NCBI GenBank assembly: GCA_016721425.1
Contig: JADKID010000011.1
Location: forward strand, 124,001 to 188,000
DNA length: 64,000 nt
Reading direction: 5' to 3'
Source: Bryobacterales bacterium
Lineage (GTDB): Bacteria > Acidobacteriota > Terriglobia > Bryobacterales > Bryobacteraceae
Shown here: positions 60,629-64,000 of the stretch, piece by piece
Numbering within the stretch: position 1 is the first letter of the stretch
Layout: every line of letters starts with the position of its first letter
The notes under the pieces: model-generated
What the model was told of the DNA's origin: nothing
Seen by the model: only the letters and a program-made list of their open reading frames with translations
Databases searched by the model: none
Translations under genes and position numbers: made by a program

Positions 60629-62129
60629 CTTTTCCGGATCCGCACTCTCGGGCGGGCGGGCCTGGCTCGCCTGTGTGCTCCTGCTTTGCGGTGTGCAGAC
60701 GGCGCGGCAGATCTACACGGCCCGTACGGATGCCCAGACGTTTGATGAGGGGCTGCATCTGGCGGCCGGCACCACTTTTCTCAAGACAGGCGAGTACCGC
60801 CTGGATCGCGAACATCCCCCACTGGCGCGGGTGCTCTACGCCCTGCCGCTGTTGTGGATGAACGCGGAGCTGAAGTTGGAAGTGCCGGGTGGCGCGATTG
60901 CGCGTGGGCGGGCGGTCCTTTTCGGGCAACGGGCGCTGACGCCCGGTGATGTGCTCTTCCCTGCCCGCTGCGTCACCATTGTCTTCACGCTGACGCTGGC
61001 GCTGGCCCTGGCGTTCTGGATGCGGGCGCGGTTTACGCCAATGGCCGGCCTGATCACCGTTTTCCTGTTTACACTGGACCCCAACATAGCCGCGCTTGGG
61101 CACTACGTGGGCACGGACTTTGCGGCGGCGCTGGGCGCGTTTCTGGCCGTCATCGCATTTGAGCGGCTGTGCCGGACCGGGGCGTGGCTCGATGTGTTGT
61201 GGGCGGGCCTGGCGCTGGGCTTTGCGCTCTCGGTGAAGTTCTCCACGCTTTTTCTACTGCCGGTGCTGGCGCTGTCGTGGGTGCTGCGCGGGCGGACCCC
61301 GCGGGCTTTTGCCATCCTGCCGCTTGCCTGGCTGGTGGTTTACGCCTCCTATGGCGGCCACGTCCGATTCGGCGAGGATCTGCGCTTCCTGATGAAGCAC
61401 CTGGAGGGCGGGCATCCGTCGTATCTGCTGGGCGTCATCCGGGAGCGCGGTGTCTGGTATTACTTCCCGGTGGTCTTCGCGGTGAAGACTCCGCTGGCGG
61501 CGCTGCTGTTGCTGTTTCTCGTGCGGCGGCCGTGCCGGGATTGGCTGGTGCTGTTGATTCCCATGGCGGCCTACTGGGCGATCTGCCTGAACAGCGGCCT
61601 CAACATCGGGCTGCGCCATCTGCTGCCGGTGTATCCCTTCACGTACGCGCTGATCGGCGCGGGCGTAGCGCACTGGCGGCGGCCGCTGCTGGTGCTGGGC
61701 GCCCTGCTGGTGGTGGAATCAGCGCTGATCTTCCCCTACGACCTTTCGTTTTTCAACGTGGCGGCGGGCGGTCCTTCCAACGGCAGGACGCTACTGCTGG
61801 ATTCCAATCTCGACTGGGGGCAAGACCTGATCCGCGCCAAGGAGTATTTCGGTGTGCGCAGCGGCAATGTCTGTCTCTGTTATTTCGGAACGGCCGATCA
61901 GACGTACTACGGATTCCCGGCCAAGGTGACGCCCACCAATGAAATGCTGCGCGCCGGCGAACGGGCGGAGTGCCGCTATGTGGCGATCAGTGTGACGCTA
62001 TTGGAAGGCGTCTACCATCGGCGCGAGTGGTATGCGTGGCTGCGGGAGCGGAAGCCGGTGGCGCGGATCGGGTATTCGATCCTGGTGTATGACGTGGGCG
62101 ACGTCGCACAGCCCGCTACCGCTTTTTGA
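60618..62129 (+). CDS. GT-C glycosyltransferase (family 39-like, lipid-carrier dependent)
   Basis: The 503-residue protein starts at a GTG inside the end of galK. About 10 hydrophobic segments follow the first luminal loop, which holds DAQTFDEGLHLAAGTTFLKTGEYRLDREHPPLARVL; the Asp-Glu pair and the E-HPP text are typical of family 39/ArnT-like enzymes. These use a polyprenyl-phosphate sugar and act on the periplasmic side. A C-terminal soluble part contains LLLDSNLDWGQDLIRAKEYF, seen in many acidobacterial relatives. Acceptor and sugar are unknown. It overlaps the convergent HEAT-like gene by 14 nt. Confidence 0.82.
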   Translation: MWRSFSGSALSGGRAWLACVLLLCGVQTARQIYTARTDAQTFDEGLHLAAGTTFLKTGEYRLDREHPPLARVLYALPLLWMNAELKLEVPGGAIARGRAVLFGQRALTPGDVLFPARCVTIVFTLTLALALAFWMRARFTPMAGLITVFLFTLDPNIAALGHYVGTDFAAALGAFLAVIAFERLCRTGAWLDVLWAGLALGFALSVKFSTLFLLPVLALSWVLRGRTPRAFAILPLAWLVVYASYGGHVRFGEDLRFLMKHLEGGHPSYLLGVIRERGVWYYFPVVFAVKTPLAALLLLFLVRRPCRDWLVLLIPMAAYWAICLNSGLNIGLRHLLPVYPFTYALIGAGVAHWRRPLLVLGALLVVESALIFPYDLSFFNVAAGGPSNGRTLLLDSNLDWGQDLIRAKEYFGVRSGNVCLCYFGTADQTYYGFPAKVTPTNEMLRAGERAECRYVAISVTLLEGVYHRREWYAWLRERKPVARIGYSILVYDVGDVAQPATAF

Positions 62130-63123
62130 GCGTCTTTTCCATGTCTTTGAGCGCCTTTTCGCGGTCGCCGGAGGCCCAGAGGCTCTCCAGTGAGACATCG
62201 GACCAGCCGGCGACGCGTCCGGCGAGCAGGTAGGCGGGCAGGGCGTGGGGCAGGTGCTGCCAGCGCGCCATTTCGAGGAGGGCGGGCATGGCGCGGTCGC
62301 GGATATTGCCGATGGTGTTGGAGTCGCGCTTCTCCGTGAAGAGGAGCAGCACGCGGGAGGCCTCCAGACGGTCACTGAGCTCGACGGAGTTGAGCATCTC
62401 GACAAACCAGGTGGGCTGGACGCGGAGATTCTCGGCCGGGTGAGCGATGGCGTAGACGGCGAGCGCCTTGGTGGCGCGGGTGGCGTTGGCGCGGACGGAG
62501 GCGTCGGGATCCTGGAGCGCCTGGAGGAGTTCTTTCAGGACGGCCGCCTTGTCCGGACCGTAGCCGAGGACGTAGGCGGCGATGGAGCGCTGCTCGGGTT
62601 CAAAGGCGTTGGCCAGCACGCTGGCGATGGTGTGGAAGTGGAGCTCGGCCAGGCCGATGAGGCGCTCCTGGGCGACGCGGCAGGGCAGATTCTGCATCAG
62701 GGAGTGGCCGGCGGTGAGGTCCTCTTTCAGATCGCCCTCGGCTGAGGCGCGGCTGAGGGCGGAGGAGAAATCGGCGTAGGCGGCGAGGATCTCCTTGGGC
62801 AGTTCCACCTCCTCCTGCGGATAGGGGCGGTAGGTGAAGGCGTTGGCGCCGCGCTCTAGGATGCCGACGTAGAGCACGGGTTTGCCCTGGTCGCAGCAGA
62901 ATGCCTCCAGGCGGGCCTGGACGATGCCGTCTATGGCCTCCAGCGCCTCTTCCACATCGCCTTTGGATTTGGGCAGCAGGTCACCGGGCCGGGCGCCGAT
63001 CGCCTTTTGAATCTTTTCGCGGGAGACCTTGCCGGCGCCGAAGATCTCGACGACGCCGATTCTGGGCTGGGCCAGCAACGGCATGGCGAGCAGCGCCAGC
63101 GCCAGCAGGCAGAGTATTCGCAT
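62116..63123 (-). CDS. Periplasmic HEAT-like repeat protein with POTRA-like N-terminus
   Basis: The 335-residue protein has a signal peptide (MRILCLLALALLAMPLLAQ). Residues 20-95 (IGVVEIFGAGKVSREKIQKAIGARPGDLLP, then a strand with PVLYVGILERG) have the beta-alpha-alpha-beta shape of a POTRA domain. The rest is helical with HEAT-like repeats (EPEQRSIAAYVLGYGPDKAAVLKELLQALQDPDASVRANATRATKALAVYAI). It probably binds other proteins in the periplasm. I do not know a named family for the combination. It is divergent from the SulP gene across 66 bp and convergent with the GT-C gene, whose 3' end it overlaps. Confidence 0.72.
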   Translation of the reverse strand: MRILCLLALALLAMPLLAQPRIGVVEIFGAGKVSREKIQKAIGARPGDLLPKSKGDVEEALEAIDGIVQARLEAFCCDQGKPVLYVGILERGANAFTYRPYPQEEVELPKEILAAYADFSSALSRASAEGDLKEDLTAGHSLMQNLPCRVAQERLIGLAELHFHTIASVLANAFEPEQRSIAAYVLGYGPDKAAVLKELLQALQDPDASVRANATRATKALAVYAIAHPAENLRVQPTWFVEMLNSVELSDRLEASRVLLLFTEKRDSNTIGNIRDRAMPALLEMARWQHLPHALPAYLLAGRVAGWSDVSLESLWASGDREKALKDMEKTLKKR

Positions 63124-63189
63124 TACATACTAGGATGGCGCATAGGGGGATTTGGTTCCGAACGCTACAATAGTAGTGTGCCTCCATGG

Positions 63190-64000
63190 ATGCCTAAGTT
63201 CTTTCAGTGCCTGAAAGACTACAACCTCAAAACCTTCATCGCTGATCTGATTGCCGGCGTGACCGTTGGCCTGGTGGCCCTGCCGCTGGCCATGGCGTTT
63301 GCCATTTCGTCGGGGATGCCGCCGCAAGCGGGCATCTACTGCGCGGTGGTGACGGGCTTTTTGATCTCGTTCCTGGGCGGATCGATGACGCAGATCGGCG
63401 GGCCTACGGGCGCCTTTGTCGTGGTGGTGGCGGGCATCGTCACGCAATACGGGATCCAGGGGCTGTTTCTGTGCACGATCATGGCGGGCATCATTCTGGT
63501 GGTGCTGGGCCTGACGGGCATGGGGACGGCGATTAAGTTCATTCCGCGCCCGATCGTGATCGGGTTCACGAACGGCATTGCACTGCTGATTGCGAGTACG
63601 CAGATCAAGGATTTCTTCGGGCTGAAGATCGACAAGGTGCCTGGCGAGTTTACGGATCGCATGGAGTCGCTGTTTGAGAATGCTGGCACGTTCTCTGTCG
63701 AAGAGACGGCAGTGGGCGTGATTTCGCTGCTGGTGATTCTGTTTTTCGTGAAGTTCGTGAAGAAGGTGCCGGGGACGATCGTCGCGCTATTTGGCGCGAC
63801 GCTGGCGGTGACGCTGCTGAATCTGGACGTGCAGACGATCGGCACGAAGTTCGGCGGCATTCCGGCGGGTCTGCCCGAGATTCACATAGTGCAGTGGAAG
63901 TGGACAATGGTCCGGTCATTGATCGGTCCGGCGATCACGGTGGCGATGCTGGGCGCGATTGAGAGCCTGCTGTCGGCGGTAGTAGCGGACCGCATGAGCG
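63190..64000 (+). CDS. SulP-family anion transporter (N-terminal part)
   Basis: The gene runs off the right edge; 270 residues are visible. It starts MPKFFQCLKDYNLKTFIADLIAGVTVGLVALPLAMAFAISSGMPPQAGIYCAVVTGFLISFLGGSMTQIGGPTGAFVVVVAGI, which is the SulP signature region, followed by regular membrane helices. A GTG at 63178 is an alternative start. Members carry sulfate, bicarbonate or dicarboxylates, usually with sodium or protons, and often end in a STAS domain, which would lie outside the window. Which anion is moved cannot be told from this part. Confidence 0.92.
   Translation, partial: MPKFFQCLKDYNLKTFIADLIAGVTVGLVALPLAMAFAISSGMPPQAGIYCAVVTGFLISFLGGSMTQIGGPTGAFVVVVAGIVTQYGIQGLFLCTIMAGIILVVLGLTGMGTAIKFIPRPIVIGFTNGIALLIASTQIKDFFGLKIDKVPGEFTDRMESLFENAGTFSVEETAVGVISLLVILFFVKFVKKVPGTIVALFGATLAVTLLNLDVQTIGTKFGGIPAGLPEIHIVQWKWTMVRSLIGPAITVAMLGAIESLLSAVVADRMS

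Overview
The window is a high-GC, gene-dense piece of a Gram-negative chromosome with about 52 protein genes and no rRNA, tRNA, CRISPR array, prophage or insertion sequence that I can see. Several gene types point to Acidobacteriota, most likely the Bryobacterales/Solibacter lineage: two large TonB-dependent receptors with an N-terminal carboxypeptidase-regulatory-like domain, an 852-residue FtsX/MacB-type permease of the acidobacterial ADOP kind with no ATPase beside it, Tat-exported sulfatases, and small secreted proteins of a type I associate with that phylum. This placement is inferred from gene content only. No gap between genes exceeds about 220 bases.

Layout. 1-6.3 kb: a partial Tat sulfatase, an LssY-domain/beta-barrel outer-membrane protein, a TonB-dependent receptor and a HGSNAT-like membrane acetyltransferase, possibly a sulfated-glycan group. 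6.3-10.3 kb: M1 aminopeptidase, then a copper chaperone and CopA ATPase. 10.4-14.4 kb: a hybrid histidine kinase with about seven PAS domains. 14.4-18.6 kb: secreted alpha/beta hydrolase, a frameshifted AAA ATPase remnant, an Mrp ATPase without the CxxC pair, and a creatininase-family protein. 18.7-19.6 kb: two tandem paralogous small secreted proteins. 19.8-23.2 kb: sdhCAB. 23.2-27.2 kb: tsaD divergent from queA, which is followed by an NTF2-like protein and a second Tat sulfatase.

27.2-35.4 kb is a metal-resistance island. A czcCBA-type RND efflux operon on the minus strand is divergent from an NtrB/NtrC-type two-component system on the plus strand. The 166-bp region between them holds a GG-N10-GC sigma-54 element correctly placed for czcC and two 20-bp direct repeats 33 bp apart at enhancer distance. 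This is the most complete regulatory circuit readable here. 35.4-38.0 kb: a minus-strand run of membrane protein, ECF sigma factor, zinc-finger anti-sigma and a YqhD-like aldehyde reductase. 38.2-44.3 kb: second TonB-dependent receptor with a clear terminator, a small membrane protein, a glycosyltransferase and a divergent MFS transporter.

44.4-50.8 kb is the conserved ffh-rpsP-khpA-rimM-trmD-rplS-rnhB housekeeping cluster, followed by a small membrane protein and an orphan secretin. 50.8-57.5 kb: small coiled protein, SIS-domain sugar-phosphate protein, ADOP permease, alginate-export-type porin and a chemoreceptor 12 nt behind it. 57.7-62.1 kb: a sodium/solute symporter, an unrecognised 59-residue membrane protein, galactokinase and a GT-C glycosyltransferase, preceded by a promoter whose -35 lies in a perfect 10-bp inverted repeat. 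62.1-64 kb: a HEAT-like periplasmic protein and the start of a SulP transporter.
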